Shown here one piece after another: positions 51,940 to 61,800 of a stretch of 64,000 bases of DNA. Positions within the stretch are counted from its first letter, which is position 1. Each line of letters starts with the position of its first letter. Origin of the DNA: Bdellovibrio bacteriovorus (GTDB lineage Bacteria; Bdellovibrionota; Bdellovibrionia; Bdellovibrionales; Bdellovibrionaceae); the NCBI RefSeq assembly GCF_001592735.1, contig NZ_LUKE01000005.1:1-64000 (forward strand), read 5' to 3'. Below the pieces are notes generated by a model. It had not been told where the DNA came from. It ran no database searches and saw nothing but the letters and a program-made list of their open reading frames with translations. Both the position numbers and the translations under genes were made by a program.

Positions 51940-53253
51940 ATGAAGTCTGTAGTAGTTCTTGCCTTGAGCCTGTTAGTTGCGACGTCTGCTGTTGCAGGTC
52001 CAACAGTCACCGTTAATGCCAGTGTCCTTCGCAAAACGTACCTAGCTCGCAACACTCAAGTCGCGCGCGCTTTGAATGAAGTGAATATTGCGAAAGCCCA
52101 AGTAGCCCAAGCGCGTATGAGCTTGTTACCGGCCGTCAACCTAGGGGCTGTTCTGGGTGGGGGCCAAAGCTTCATGCTTAACTCCATCCAAGTCCTTTTA
52201 CCTTTCTTGCTTCCAAGCAACTGGTTGAATCTTCGCGAAAACCAATATCTTTTAAATGCTCAAGGCTCTGCTTACTATCTAGCACAACTTAACGGTTACG
52301 CTTCGGCTTACTCTTTGTACGCGACGATCGTTGGTGACATCAAATTGCGTTCAGCTTTACAAACGCAATATGAAATCTACCAACAAATCGAAGAGCAACT
52401 TCGCATTCCAGCTGAACAAGGCATCATCCGCAAAGAAGACTATCTTCAAGCGCAAGCCCAAACTCAAATGGCTCGCGTTCAGCTTTCTCAAGTTTCAGAG
52501 CTTGTGAAACGCGAAAAAGCGGCCGTTCGCCAAATGTTGGGTTTACCTTTAACGACCGAAATTCTTTTTGAAACAAATCGCGTTCCGGCCTCGGCGTTTG
52601 AAGGCATGAGCACTTCAGGCTTGTTGGCGAAAGTTCAAGCGCGTTCTCCGGAAGTAGCGCAAATGAATTCACTTTTGCAAGCGGGTAAAACAGCCACTTG
52701 GAAAGCAGCTTTCAGTTTCTTAAGTGGTGCTTCGATGAGCTCAACTCGCGATCCCATGGGGGGCTTTACCAACGTTAAAGGTCTTGGTTCTGTGGACTGG
52801 GGCTTTGGCTACTTCCCGAACCTCGAAATCTCAAACTTGAACGTGCGTGATGTGCAATTACAAAGACAGCAATTAAACTATGACCAAGCTCAATTGGTCG
52901 AAGTGAACTTGCTTTCATTACAAGAAGCAAAAATTCAGTACGATGCTTCAGCTTCTGCTGAAAGAAATCTTAAAGAAGTTTATGAAGCTGAAATCCTTCG
53001 TTACCAACAAGGTATCATCAGCATCGTGGACCTTTTGCAAATTGGTACTAACCAAACAAATGCCATCATGGCGCGCATCAAAGCTTCCACTTCGATCGAC
53101 ACGATTCGCATTAACTTGCACCGTATGACTTTGTCTGACCAGTTCCAATACATCCCGAACTGCGTGATCAAAACTAAAGCGGCCAAAAATTTGGGCGACA
53201 TCTTTAAACCAAAAGAATTGGTCACTTTGGACCAAGCTTGTCTTCGCCGCTAA
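51940..53253 (+). CDS. TolC-family outer-membrane efflux protein
   Basis: A 437-residue outer-membrane channel subunit. It has a signal peptide (VVVLALSLLVATSAVAG), long amphipathic helices rich in Gln/Ala/Glu, typical of the periplasmic coiled coils (AKAQVAQARMSLLPAVNLGA, and KEDYLQAQAQTQMARVQLSQVSELVKREKAAVRQMLG), and a repeat of that pattern in the second half (YEAEILRYQQGIISIVDLLQ). No RND or ABC partner or adaptor gene is beside it. It ends at a strong terminator. Confidence 0.9.
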   Translation: MKSVVVLALSLLVATSAVAGPTVTVNASVLRKTYLARNTQVARALNEVNIAKAQVAQARMSLLPAVNLGAVLGGGQSFMLNSIQVLLPFLLPSNWLNLRENQYLLNAQGSAYYLAQLNGYASAYSLYATIVGDIKLRSALQTQYEIYQQIEEQLRIPAEQGIIRKEDYLQAQAQTQMARVQLSQVSELVKREKAAVRQMLGLPLTTEILFETNRVPASAFEGMSTSGLLAKVQARSPEVAQMNSLLQAGKTATWKAAFSFLSGASMSSTRDPMGGFTNVKGLGSVDWGFGYFPNLEISNLNVRDVQLQRQQLNYDQAQLVEVNLLSLQEAKIQYDASASAERNLKEVYEAEILRYQQGIISIVDLLQIGTNQTNAIMARIKASTSIDTIRINLHRMTLSDQFQYIPNCVIKTKAAKNLGDIFKPKELVTLDQACLRR

Positions 53254-53277
53254 GATTTTTTTTAAAGTCTTAAAACT

Positions 53278-53313
53278 AAAAACCCACAATCTTTCCGGAC
53301 TGTGGGTTTTTTA
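53278..53313 (+). terminator. Bidirectional intrinsic terminator between convergent genes
   Basis: AAAAACCCACA (53278-53288) and TGTGGGTTTTT (53301-53311) form an 11-bp stem with a 12-base loop. T runs follow on both strands, so it could stop both TolC (+) and the small secreted protein gene (-). Confidence 0.9.
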
Positions 53314-53320
53314 TTTTTAA

Positions 53321-53653
53321 CTACTGCACGCCGCTAGACTCATTGCGCGGAGGACGTCGTCCCTCGCCGCCACCGCGGGGGCCTCCGCCACGATGGGGAG
53401 GAGCCTCAAATCCCTTATCCTTCATACAGGCGTCGATCTTTTCTCGTGTCTCTTCATCGGGGGCTTGGGGCCGTTCGCCTTGAGCGGGCTTTTCAATTCC
53501 CAGCTCTGCCAGGCAAACCCGAAAGGCGGCTCGGTGCTCTTCATGGCTGGTATCATCACTCTGGGCCATGGCCGAGGTGGCAAACAGGCAAACAATCGCT
53601 ATAAGCATCAGGACTTCTTTAAACACATTCTTTTTTGAAGGGGCTGGGATCAT
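53321..53653 (-). CDS. Small secreted hypothetical protein, Gly/Arg/Pro-rich tail
   Basis: A 110-residue protein with a signal peptide (MLIAIVCLFATSAMAQ; start ATG 53653 has AAGGAGG about 5 bases upstream). The mature part has two Cys (FRVCLAEL and DACMKDKG, with a x-x-x-x spacing typical of paired helices) and a low-complexity tail of Pro, Gly and Arg (PPHRGGGPRGGGEGRR). No family recognised. It is probably periplasmic and may bind nucleic acid or anionic surface through the tail, which is inference. Confidence 0.72.
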   Translation of the reverse strand: MIPAPSKKNVFKEVLMLIAIVCLFATSAMAQSDDTSHEEHRAAFRVCLAELGIEKPAQGERPQAPDEETREKIDACMKDKGFEAPPHRGGGPRGGGEGRRPPRNESSGVQ

Positions 53654-53787
53654 AGATCCTCCTTTTAAATAAGCTTAGAATGCGACCGTGGAGCCACCAT
53701 GGAGGGTCTTATAATGAGACGGTCCAGAATATCCCCCATCCTCACGAAAAGCCTCTGTTTTGCTCTTAATCCCCGTATTATGGTGTT

Positions 53788-54327
53788 ATGAAAAAATACT
53801 TCTTTATCGCGCTTCTGGCTTTGGCTTCTTGTACGACCACACCTGTAAAACCTCCGGCGGCACCTTCCGTCCCCGCGGACAATGATAAAGAAATTTCCAT
53901 CGATTATGAATCCATCAAAAGACACCTTAAGATGGAGCGCGAACGTGATTCTTTAGGTTATGCGGAAAAATCTTTTAATACTTGCGAAACGGGATATGGC
54001 TATTCTCGTTCCCAAAACTGCCGCCAACAAAATTTGACCGTGATTCATTTCCGTCTGCTGTGCCGCGACTCTGAAGGTACGATTTCAACAGTTTTAACCG
54101 AGTCCGATTTGCGTCCGTTAGATCGCCGAAGTGTGCGCTGGAATTTAAAAGGCACCCAAGGGGTGACGTACACCGATAGCGATGGCTACGGACAAATCCT
54201 GGCGGCCTCCACCGGGTCACAAAAAAACCAACGTGTGCGTTTGGCCATCGGAAATGAATTTCTTTATATGAAGGCCGGTGAACTGCAAAGAGTGATCACG
54301 CCACGCCCTTGGTGTAATCAATATTAA
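53788..54327 (+). CDS. Hypothetical lipoprotein
   Basis: A 179-residue protein with a lipoprotein signal (LALASC, Cys15) and a Pro/Ala linker. The mature domain has four Cys (FNTCETG, SQNCRQQ, RLLCRDS and PWCNQY) and a strand-rich core (LTVIHFRLLCRDSEG, VRWNLKGTQGVTYTDSDGYG). The VTYTDSDGYGQI segment looks like a beta-sandwich edge. No family recognised. It ends overlapping by 4 bases the convergent cvfB gene. Confidence 0.78.
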   Translation: MKKYFFIALLALASCTTTPVKPPAAPSVPADNDKEISIDYESIKRHLKMERERDSLGYAEKSFNTCETGYGYSRSQNCRQQNLTVIHFRLLCRDSEGTISTVLTESDLRPLDRRSVRWNLKGTQGVTYTDSDGYGQILAASTGSQKNQRVRLAIGNEFLYMKAGELQRVITPRPWCNQY

Positions 54328-55157
54328 GCTTTAATAAGGCGGATGCCGTTGTCTTCAATGGCGATTTGGCGTTTTTTATACAGGCCGCCTAAAGCCATTT
54401 TATACTTTTTTTTACTCACGCCAAAAAGCCGGTAAATTTCTTCCGGATCCGTTTTGTCTGTTACGGGTAAGAAACCCCCTTTGGCCTTTAAAGCTTCTAA
54501 AATCTTCACGGAAAGATCCGAAGTCCCAAAATTTCCCATCGCTTGCATTAACAAATCGATCTTTCCATCAGGACGGACTTGCTTTACAAAGCCATTGATT
54601 TTTTGACCGATGTCTAAGCGTTCAAAAACTTCGTTGGCGTAAAGCATCCCAGAATGCTTCCCCTCAACTAAGGCTTTATAACCTAAATCCGTGCGCCCCA
54701 TGATCACCAAACTCACGGCTTGATTGGCCTTATAAATCGCGGGCTCTTTAGAAAGATGACGATCCCAACGCATAGATGCCGCGATTCGATCGGAATTATC
54801 GATATACACGGCCACCGTCACGTATTGACCGGGAATAAGATCTCGAGTTTGTTCTGAAAAAGGCAAGAAAAGATCTTTTGGCAGGCCCCAATCCAAGAAA
54901 GCGCCCACTTTGTCCACGGATTTGACCTTTAAGGAAGCAAAGGCGCCGACTTCTACAAAAGGACGATCTAATGTCGCAATCAAGCGATCCTCGGAATCAC
55001 GATAAATAAAAACCTCAAGCTCTTGACCCTGTTGGCTGTCAGGTGGAACTTCTTTAAGAGGCAATAGGACTTCATTGCCATGCCCGTCATCCAGGTAGGC
55101 TCCGCGTTCTATAATTTCGACGATTTTTAACTTTTGAATGTGACCCAGATCTAACAT
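54324..55157 (-). CDS. cvfB: CvfB-like S1 RNA-binding protein
   Basis: A 277-residue protein of the CvfB/YitL family. Three S1-like barrels are visible in order (IVEIIERGAYLDDGHGNEVLLP; VKSVDKVGAFLDWGLPKDLFLP; and YKALVEGKHSGMLYANEVF), followed by a C-terminal winged-helix segment (EIYRLFGVSKKKYKMALGGLYKKRQIA). CvfB was first studied as a virulence regulator in Staphylococcus and binds RNA. It diverges from hflX. Confidence 0.9.
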   Translation of the reverse strand: MLDLGHIQKLKIVEIIERGAYLDDGHGNEVLLPLKEVPPDSQQGQELEVFIYRDSEDRLIATLDRPFVEVGAFASLKVKSVDKVGAFLDWGLPKDLFLPFSEQTRDLIPGQYVTVAVYIDNSDRIAASMRWDRHLSKEPAIYKANQAVSLVIMGRTDLGYKALVEGKHSGMLYANEVFERLDIGQKINGFVKQVRPDGKIDLLMQAMGNFGTSDLSVKILEALKAKGGFLPVTDKTDPEEIYRLFGVSKKKYKMALGGLYKKRQIAIEDNGIRLIKA

Positions 55158-55238
55158 GGGCTACAAATGACATAACATAGATACAAACTCAAAGAAATTC
55201 CCCTGCCTTCCCAAAAGCTTCATGCTATATCAGCCCTC

Positions 55239-56657
55239 ATGGACGAATTCTTAGATCCCCAACCATTAAAAGCCCTTCTTATCGGCGTGCAGCTGCCGAA
55301 AGTGTCAGACCAAGAAACTCAATACTCCCTGGCGGAACTATCACGCTTAGTGACGACCTTGGGTTACGAGGTTGTTGGACAAACCTCTCAAAAACGCAGT
55401 TCGACTCGTTCGGCGACCGTTTTAGGTGAAGGTAAACTGAAAGACATAGCCAAATGGACCGGTGGCCCGGGATTTTTAGGTCCGATGTTTAAAAAGAAAA
55501 AACATAAAGCCGCCCTTCGCTTTGAAAAAGAGGAAGAAGAAGATTCTTTTGAAGGTGAAGAGTTTTTTGAAGAATCAGATGAGCCTGAAATCTTGGAAGA
55601 ATCATCCGGTGAAACCGCTCCTCAAGAAAAAGCGCAAGTCGCTATTTTTGACTGTGAACTTTCTCCGTCGCAGTTGCGCAACATGGAACACGTATTAGGC
55701 GTTCCGGTTTTAGATCGCACCGGCGTGATCATTGAAATCTTTAATCGCCATGCACGCACTCGCGAAGCTAAACTTCAGGTTGAAATTGCACGTTTAAGAT
55801 ACGTGGCTCCCCGTTTGCGTGAAACCGGTGGTGGCGAAGACCGTGGTGGTGGCGGCATTGGGGCTAAAGGGGCCGGTGAATCCGTGATTGAACTGGATCG
55901 TCGTCACATCCGGGATCGCATCAAAGAACTTAAAGACGAGTTGGCTTCGATTTCTCAAGAACACGAAACGCGTCGTGCCCGTCGTTCTCAAGAGCTGGTA
56001 GTGGCGCTTGTTGGCTACACCAATGCCGGAAAATCTTCGTTGATGCGTGCGCTGACTGGCAGTGAGATCTATGTCGCCGACAAGTTGTTTGCGACCTTAG
56101 ATACCACTGTGCGTATCTTGCAACCAGAAACCAAGCCGAAGATTTTAGTTTCTGACACTGTGGGGTTTATTAAAAAACTTCCGCATGATCTGGTCGCTTC
56201 TTTTAAGTCGACTTTGGATGAAGCTTCTAATGCGTCTTTATTATTATATGTGGTCGACTGTTCCGACCCCACATTCCGCTCGCAATTAGAGGTTACCAAA
56301 ACCACTTTGCGAGAAGTGGGCGCCGGTGAAATTGACAATGTTTTGATCTTAAACAAAGTTGATCGTTTGACGGCAGAAGAACGTGCCTCGCTCGCGGCCG
56401 AATTCCCGCAAGGGTATTTCTTATCGGCGCACAATCCGGATGACATCACGCAGCTGCATACGTATTTAGTAAAACATTTTGAAAACAGTATGGTCGACGA
56501 AGATCTCTTCATTCCCTATGATGTACAAAAAGCCATCGGAGAGATCCGCGGAAAATTTGCGATCTTAGGTGAAGAATACGATGAAAGAGGTGTCACTTTA
56601 AAAGTGCGTGCTTCGCCCGAAGACATTCGTCGTCTTAAGACCCGTCACGGCATTTAA
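55239..56657 (+). CDS. hflX: Ribosome-rescue GTPase HflX
   Basis: A 472-residue GTPase that splits stalled 70S ribosomes. The HflX domain (VGQTSQKRSSTRSATVLGEGKLKD) has an acidic insertion of about 60 residues (near 85-130, EEEEDSFEGEEFFEESDEPEILEE) that E. coli HflX lacks. The glycine-rich linker GGGEDRGGGGIGAKGAGES and GTPase motifs (G1 GYTNAGKSS, G3 DTVGF, G4 NKVD) are typical. It ends before a hairpin and a TPP riboswitch. Confidence 0.95.
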   Translation: MDEFLDPQPLKALLIGVQLPKVSDQETQYSLAELSRLVTTLGYEVVGQTSQKRSSTRSATVLGEGKLKDIAKWTGGPGFLGPMFKKKKHKAALRFEKEEEEDSFEGEEFFEESDEPEILEESSGETAPQEKAQVAIFDCELSPSQLRNMEHVLGVPVLDRTGVIIEIFNRHARTREAKLQVEIARLRYVAPRLRETGGGEDRGGGGIGAKGAGESVIELDRRHIRDRIKELKDELASISQEHETRRARRSQELVVALVGYTNAGKSSLMRALTGSEIYVADKLFATLDTTVRILQPETKPKILVSDTVGFIKKLPHDLVASFKSTLDEASNASLLLYVVDCSDPTFRSQLEVTKTTLREVGAGEIDNVLILNKVDRLTAEERASLAAEFPQGYFLSAHNPDDITQLHTYLVKHFENSMVDEDLFIPYDVQKAIGEIRGKFAILGEEYDERGVTLKVRASPEDIRRLKTRHGI

Positions 56658-56673
56658 AAATTATTGACGTCCA

Positions 56674-56698
56674 TTGGGGTTATCTAGCATAACCCCAA
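56674..56698 (+). terminator. Strong hairpin after hflX
   Basis: TTGGGGTTAT (56674-56683) pairs perfectly with ATAACCCCAA (56689-56698) around CTAGC. No T run follows. It lies directly before the TPP riboswitch and could end hflX transcripts or insulate the riboswitch. Confidence 0.55.
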
Positions 56699-56699
56699 A

Positions 56700-56782
56700 C
56701 CAACTAGGGGTGTTCTGCGTGGGTGCAGGACTGAGAGAGTCCCTTTGAACCTGAAAGAGATAATGCTCGCGCAGGGAAGTGG
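56700..56782 (+). promoter_or_regulatory. TPP riboswitch (THI element)
   Basis: The conserved core is visible: CTAGGGGTG (56704-56712), CTGAGAGAG (56731-56739), CCCTTTGAACCTGA (56741-56754), AGATAATGCTCGCGCAGGGAAGT (56758-56780, split by the loop). P1 is CCAACT with AGTGG, with one bulged A. The Shine-Dalgarno-like AGGGAAG lies in the 3' part and only a few bases before the start codon at 56784, so TPP binding would hide it. Confidence 0.93.
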
Positions 56783-56783
56783 T

Positions 56784-58862
56784 ATGAAAATCGATATCCT
56801 ATTTATTGTTCTATTTGCGGTTCTTTATTCTTTAAATCTTTCCGCACAAAATCATAGTAATGCTTCTGAGCTTTCAACCGTTGAAGTTTCAGCAAGCCAA
56901 GAGGCTTCGCCTGCAACTTATTTCCCACAAATTCCGTTAGAAAGTCTGCCACTAAGTTCGCAAGTACTTTCTGAAAGTGAAAAAGACAGCGCCCAGATTT
57001 TGCGTCTTTCCGATATCACTCGCGTGGATGCTTCGGCGTCGGATTCTTATAATGCTAGCGGATACTGGGATTTTTTAACCGTTCGCGGATACACTTTAGA
57101 CAATCGCTTTAGTTACTTGCGAGAAGGACTGCCAATCAATGCCGAAACCTCTATCCCCTTAGACAACAAAAAATCCATCGAAATTCTAAACGGACTTTCT
57201 GGCATGCAAATAGGCGCAAGCTCGCCGGGCGGCATGGTAAACTTGAATGTTTTGCGCCCCCCCGCTTTGGGAACTGCAAAAAAGATTTTCACCTCTGTCA
57301 ACGACGAGGGTGGCTATTTATTCGGAGCTGATGTCGGTGGCCGACTAGAAAAAAATGCTTATCGTGCCGTCGTCGCTTATGAAGAACTAAAACCACCCAT
57401 TGATCACAATCAGGGCCATCGTTATCTTGTCAGCTATGCCCATGACTTTATATTTAGTGACACCACTCTTTTACAGTTTGAAATTGAAAACTCTAAAAGA
57501 TCACAACCTAGTCAAGCCTCTTTAAGTCTTTTAGGAAACCGCATCCCAGATCCGGCTCCACGTGTAAATTTAAACAACCAACCTTGGACGACCCCGGTGG
57601 TTTTTGGCGCAACCACAAGCACACTGGCCTTTCATCACCGTTTTTCGGCTTATCTGCAGGGTTCTGTCATTTTCGGCATTCAAGATCTAAAGACGGACGA
57701 CCGCTTGGCCTATCCCTATGGATGTTCGGCAGAAAATAATTTCGATCGTTATTGTTCCGATGGCAGCTTTGACGTTTATGATTTTCGCAGTGATAACGAA
57801 CATCGCCGAAGCGAAAGTGCTAAGGTCGTACTGAGTTGGACAGATTCATCCGGGGCTTTGTCGCACGCTTTACAAGTAGGTGCTTTGGCGTATCAGAATC
57901 GCGATCGCTTTAATAAGCAGGCTTATAATTATGTGGGGATAGGCAATACGAACACCTCCCCTGTTTTACCTGAAGATGGATCTTTAAACGATGAAAACAC
58001 CAACCGCGATTCAGATGTTTTGGATCTGTTCGCCTATGATTCGGTAAAGTATTATTCTTGGGGCCTATGGGCCGGAGCAAGGTCAAGCCATATTAAGCGC
58101 TCCAGCGTTCGCACCAATGGTTCGCGTCCTACAAGTTATGATGAAAGTTATCTTTTACCTTGGGCCGCCGTTTCTTATGACTTTGAAAATGCTTTTGCCT
58201 ATTTGAGTTATGGCACTGGCGTGGAAACCTTTGTGACCCCCAATCGTCCGACTTACACCAACCCGGGTCAGTTCGTCGATGATGTGCGCAGCCAGCAGTT
58301 TGAGCTGGGTTTGCGTGATCCGAAAGGAGCCGCTTGGAAAATCGCTGTTTTTGAAATCCACCGGCCGGTCGTGGCCGATGCGGCCCCCGAATACAAAGTG
58401 GATGGGAAAGCCGCACATCGCGGCATTGAAGCCGAAGTTAAAACAGATGTTTCCGCGTGGACGCTAGGCGCTTCCACCATGCTTTTAGAAGCTAAGCGTG
58501 TCGAGAGTACCTTACAGCCCGATCTCAATGACAAACGTCCCGTGAATGTTCCCAAAAGTATTTGGCGCGCTTTTACGAATTATAATGTCAACGCGAACCT
58601 TAAACTGTCAGGATTATTTTCCTATGAAGGCGATCGCGCGATCACCGGTGACAATTCGTTACTTTTAAAATCGTGGAGTCGCTGGGACTTAGGCGGCATC
58701 TATACTTGGCGTCGTTCACCAAACACATTCAATGCGCAGCTCTTTATTGAAAACGTTTTAGATTCAAAATTCTGGAAAGAATCACCGACTCAATATGGTC
58801 ATATTTATCTTTACGCGGCCAAAGAGCGCACTTTGACCTTAAGTCTTAATACCACGTTTTAG
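56784..58862 (+). CDS. TonB-dependent outer-membrane receptor under TPP control (thiamine-related uptake)
   Basis: A 692-residue outer-membrane transporter with a signal peptide (IVLFAVLYSLNLSAQ). The plug shows DFLTVRGYTLDNRFSYLREGLPI, IEILNGLSGMQIGASSPGGMVNLN, and the barrel ends in a terminal Phe after alternating strands (RTLTLSLNTTF). I take ATG 56784 because it lies directly after the riboswitch; the frame is open to 56745 inside it. TPP riboswitches before such receptors are known in other Gram-negatives and point to uptake of thiamine or a precursor, energised by TonB. The ligand itself is inferred. Confidence 0.92.
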   Translation: MKIDILFIVLFAVLYSLNLSAQNHSNASELSTVEVSASQEASPATYFPQIPLESLPLSSQVLSESEKDSAQILRLSDITRVDASASDSYNASGYWDFLTVRGYTLDNRFSYLREGLPINAETSIPLDNKKSIEILNGLSGMQIGASSPGGMVNLNVLRPPALGTAKKIFTSVNDEGGYLFGADVGGRLEKNAYRAVVAYEELKPPIDHNQGHRYLVSYAHDFIFSDTTLLQFEIENSKRSQPSQASLSLLGNRIPDPAPRVNLNNQPWTTPVVFGATTSTLAFHHRFSAYLQGSVIFGIQDLKTDDRLAYPYGCSAENNFDRYCSDGSFDVYDFRSDNEHRRSESAKVVLSWTDSSGALSHALQVGALAYQNRDRFNKQAYNYVGIGNTNTSPVLPEDGSLNDENTNRDSDVLDLFAYDSVKYYSWGLWAGARSSHIKRSSVRTNGSRPTSYDESYLLPWAAVSYDFENAFAYLSYGTGVETFVTPNRPTYTNPGQFVDDVRSQQFELGLRDPKGAAWKIAVFEIHRPVVADAAPEYKVDGKAAHRGIEAEVKTDVSAWTLGASTMLLEAKRVESTLQPDLNDKRPVNVPKSIWRAFTNYNVNANLKLSGLFSYEGDRAITGDNSLLLKSWSRWDLGGIYTWRRSPNTFNAQLFIENVLDSKFWKESPTQYGHIYLYAAKERTLTLSLNTTF

Positions 58863-58869
58863 GGCTTGA

Positions 58870-61800
58870 TCATTTCAAGCCCAACAACATGTCGAAGTCA
58901 TCTTTACTCAAAGCGCCAGAGCCTGGCCCCAGATCTGCCTCTTTTTCAGAGTTCGAGAATAACACTTCGAACTTTTTATCCTTGCGGACCTTCAGGAGTT
59001 CGATCTTTTCCTCTAAAGACTCATGCATGATATAACGAAATACTTGCACGGCTTTGTTTTGTCCTAAGCGGTGCGCACGGTCGGTGGCCTGATTTTCTAC
59101 GGAGGGATTCCACCACGGTTCTAAGTGGAATACATAACTCGCTTTGGTCAGATTTAAACCCACACCACCGGTTTTTAAAGTCATCACTAAGACCGCACCA
59201 CCTTCAAGTTTATTAAACTCTGTCAGGATTTTTTGGCGCTGCTTTGTTGGCACCCCGCCGTGCAGAACAAATACCGGAATTCCGGCCTGCGCCAATAACT
59301 TGGCCGTGTGTTCGAGGGTTTGAATAAATTGCGTAAAGACCAAAGCACTTTCGCCAGATTCTACAATTTCCGTTAGAGAATCCAGCAGCGCTTCTAACTT
59401 CGGCGGCACTTTGTCGTACTGAATATTGGGCAGGGCCCCGGGGTCTGAACACGCTTGGCGCAAGCGCAATAGCGCCGTTAACATCTGCAACTGCACGCGC
59501 GCTTCACCTTGAGTCATCAGACTTTCTTGGACGCTGTTGTTATAAGCTAAGGCGATATCGCGATAGATTTCCTTTTGGCGTTCTTCAAAGGCGATGCTGA
59601 CTTTGGTTTCTTGTTTTTCGGGCAACTGATCAAGGATTTCTTTTTTGGTCCGTCTTAAAAGCAAAGGTTTGATTTTAAGCTTTAGGTCCTCCATTTGCTC
59701 GCGGGACACAAGATCGGTATTCACAAATTCACGACGGAAGTCTTCGACTTTTCCTAAACTGCCCGGAACTAGGATATCCACTAATGAATAAAATTCGCCG
59801 TAGTGATTTTCCATGGGCGTCCCCGTCAGGCAAATTTTAAATTGTGCGGCTAAGGAGCGTGCCGAACTTGTTCGCTTAGTCGTGATATTTTTTAAGTTTT
59901 GCGCTTCATCAAAAATCACCACGCGATATTTGTATTGCGCAAAGAACTGTTCTTGTTCCATTAAAAGACCATAGGTTGTCATCACGACCAGATCTTCTTT
60001 ATGTTCCAGACGACGACCCACGCGGTCCATGTCTTTACTAGTAAACACCGCCAACGGCAACTGAGGTGTGAACTTTTCAATCTCACTTTGCCAGTTGTAA
60101 ATAAGCGAAGACGGCACAACGACCAGGACTTGCCCCAATTCCCCCTTAGATCGCAAGTCTTCTAAGAACGTCAAGGTCTGCAAGGTCTTTCCTAAACCCA
60201 TATCATCGGCCAGCAAAGCTCCCAGGCGCAGACTGTAAAGATCCCGCAGCCACTGCACTCCGCGCAGCTGATATGGTTTTAAATCTGCTTTGACCGTTTT
60301 TGGGATTTCAATCTCATGACGTGTTTCACCTAAAGAGTCATAAAACGCACAAAGACGCTTCCACTCTTCATCCCCCCGAATACCGTACCCCGACGCCCTC
60401 AAAGCCAAAAGTTCTAAAACTTGATGACGAGGCAGCTGGTAAATCTTGTCGCCATTCTTTTTGGCGGCCGCGTCTTTTTTTCCTTTTTGAAGCTTCAACC
60501 AGAAATTTTCCAGGCGGCGTAAGGACGGCATCTGTTTTTTAGGAACCAGATAAATCTTTCCTTCATGCTCAATCACACCACCACGACCTAACGCGCCCAC
60601 TTCATTGGGGTCTAACTCGACGCCGTGTAAGAAAAATCGCGGGTGCAACTCAAACCAGTTAAAGTCTTTACCGTGGCCATCGGCCTGTAAGTTGAAATCA
60701 ACTAAGAAGTCATCATCGTTCAGCTCTTGTAATGCCTGACCATGATAGAAAAGTTTAAACCCATGCAGCAAAAGATCTTGTAAAGACTCTAAAGTTTCGT
60801 GAACCCGAGAATCCTCTTCCGAATTTCTTGGAAAATGAAACAGGCCTTCTTTTAATGCCGAATCTTTTTCCGCATCTCCGTCCCAAATACGAGATAAGAA
60901 CGACGTGCGCGCTTTGCGGAAAATCTCTCCGCGTGTGCGCAGGGCCAGTTTTTTTAGAAGCTCAAAGATCAAACGGAATTCACGCTCGACCACACCTTCT
61001 AAAATCACTTCACCGGCTTCAGAGTAAAAAGATTCAGGGGACTTCATCACTTTCAAAGTTTTAGAAACGAAATCTTCAAAACAGCTTAAAACCGGTTTAG
61101 AAATAAGCTCAGACAATGTCATGTCTTTAGCTAAGATCACTCCGGATCCTGCAATAAGCAGGGCATGAACGTTTCCATGCAATAACGGAAAAATCTCTTT
61201 TTCGCTGACGATACGACCATCGGTCAATTCACCTTCAAAATGATAGGACAAAGTTTCCAGCAACAGGTATTGCAGCACTCCGAGATGTTTTAAAAGCTTA
61301 ATATCCCATTCGCGACTGCGACGAGATTTTGTCGCCATATCTTTGGCGTCAGAGTTTAATAAATAAGGTAAGCCTTCAGAAAGGGCCCGCAGGTACAAGA
61401 CCGAGCGTGGGGTCCAACCACGGCTGATGACATCTTTTTGTCCCATCACGCGCGCACGATGTTGGATATAGAAATCACCCTTATCGTTCAGATAAATATC
61501 CGTCAAACTGCGCTCTGCACCCAAAGTTTCACTGCCGCCCGTGATTTTAACGGGAATGCTGCGGTGACGAAGATGCTTCAATAAAGATTTCGCTTCAAGG
61601 TCTCCGGTCACTTCCACGGAAGGCATGGCCCCGGGCGTGAATGTCAATTCAGCGCGATCCTCACCTAATAAAGACAATGACTGCTCTAAGCCACGGAACT
61701 CTGTCAGCCATGGATGCACGATCATCGCTCCGTCTTCCGGCTGCAAAGCAAATGTATCAAAAAAGTGATAGAATTTTTTACGACTGGACACCAGCTTAAA

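Noticed and set aside
56745-56783. Upstream in-frame start for the TonB receptor
   Set aside because: It falls within the TPP riboswitch and would add residues before a complete signal peptide.
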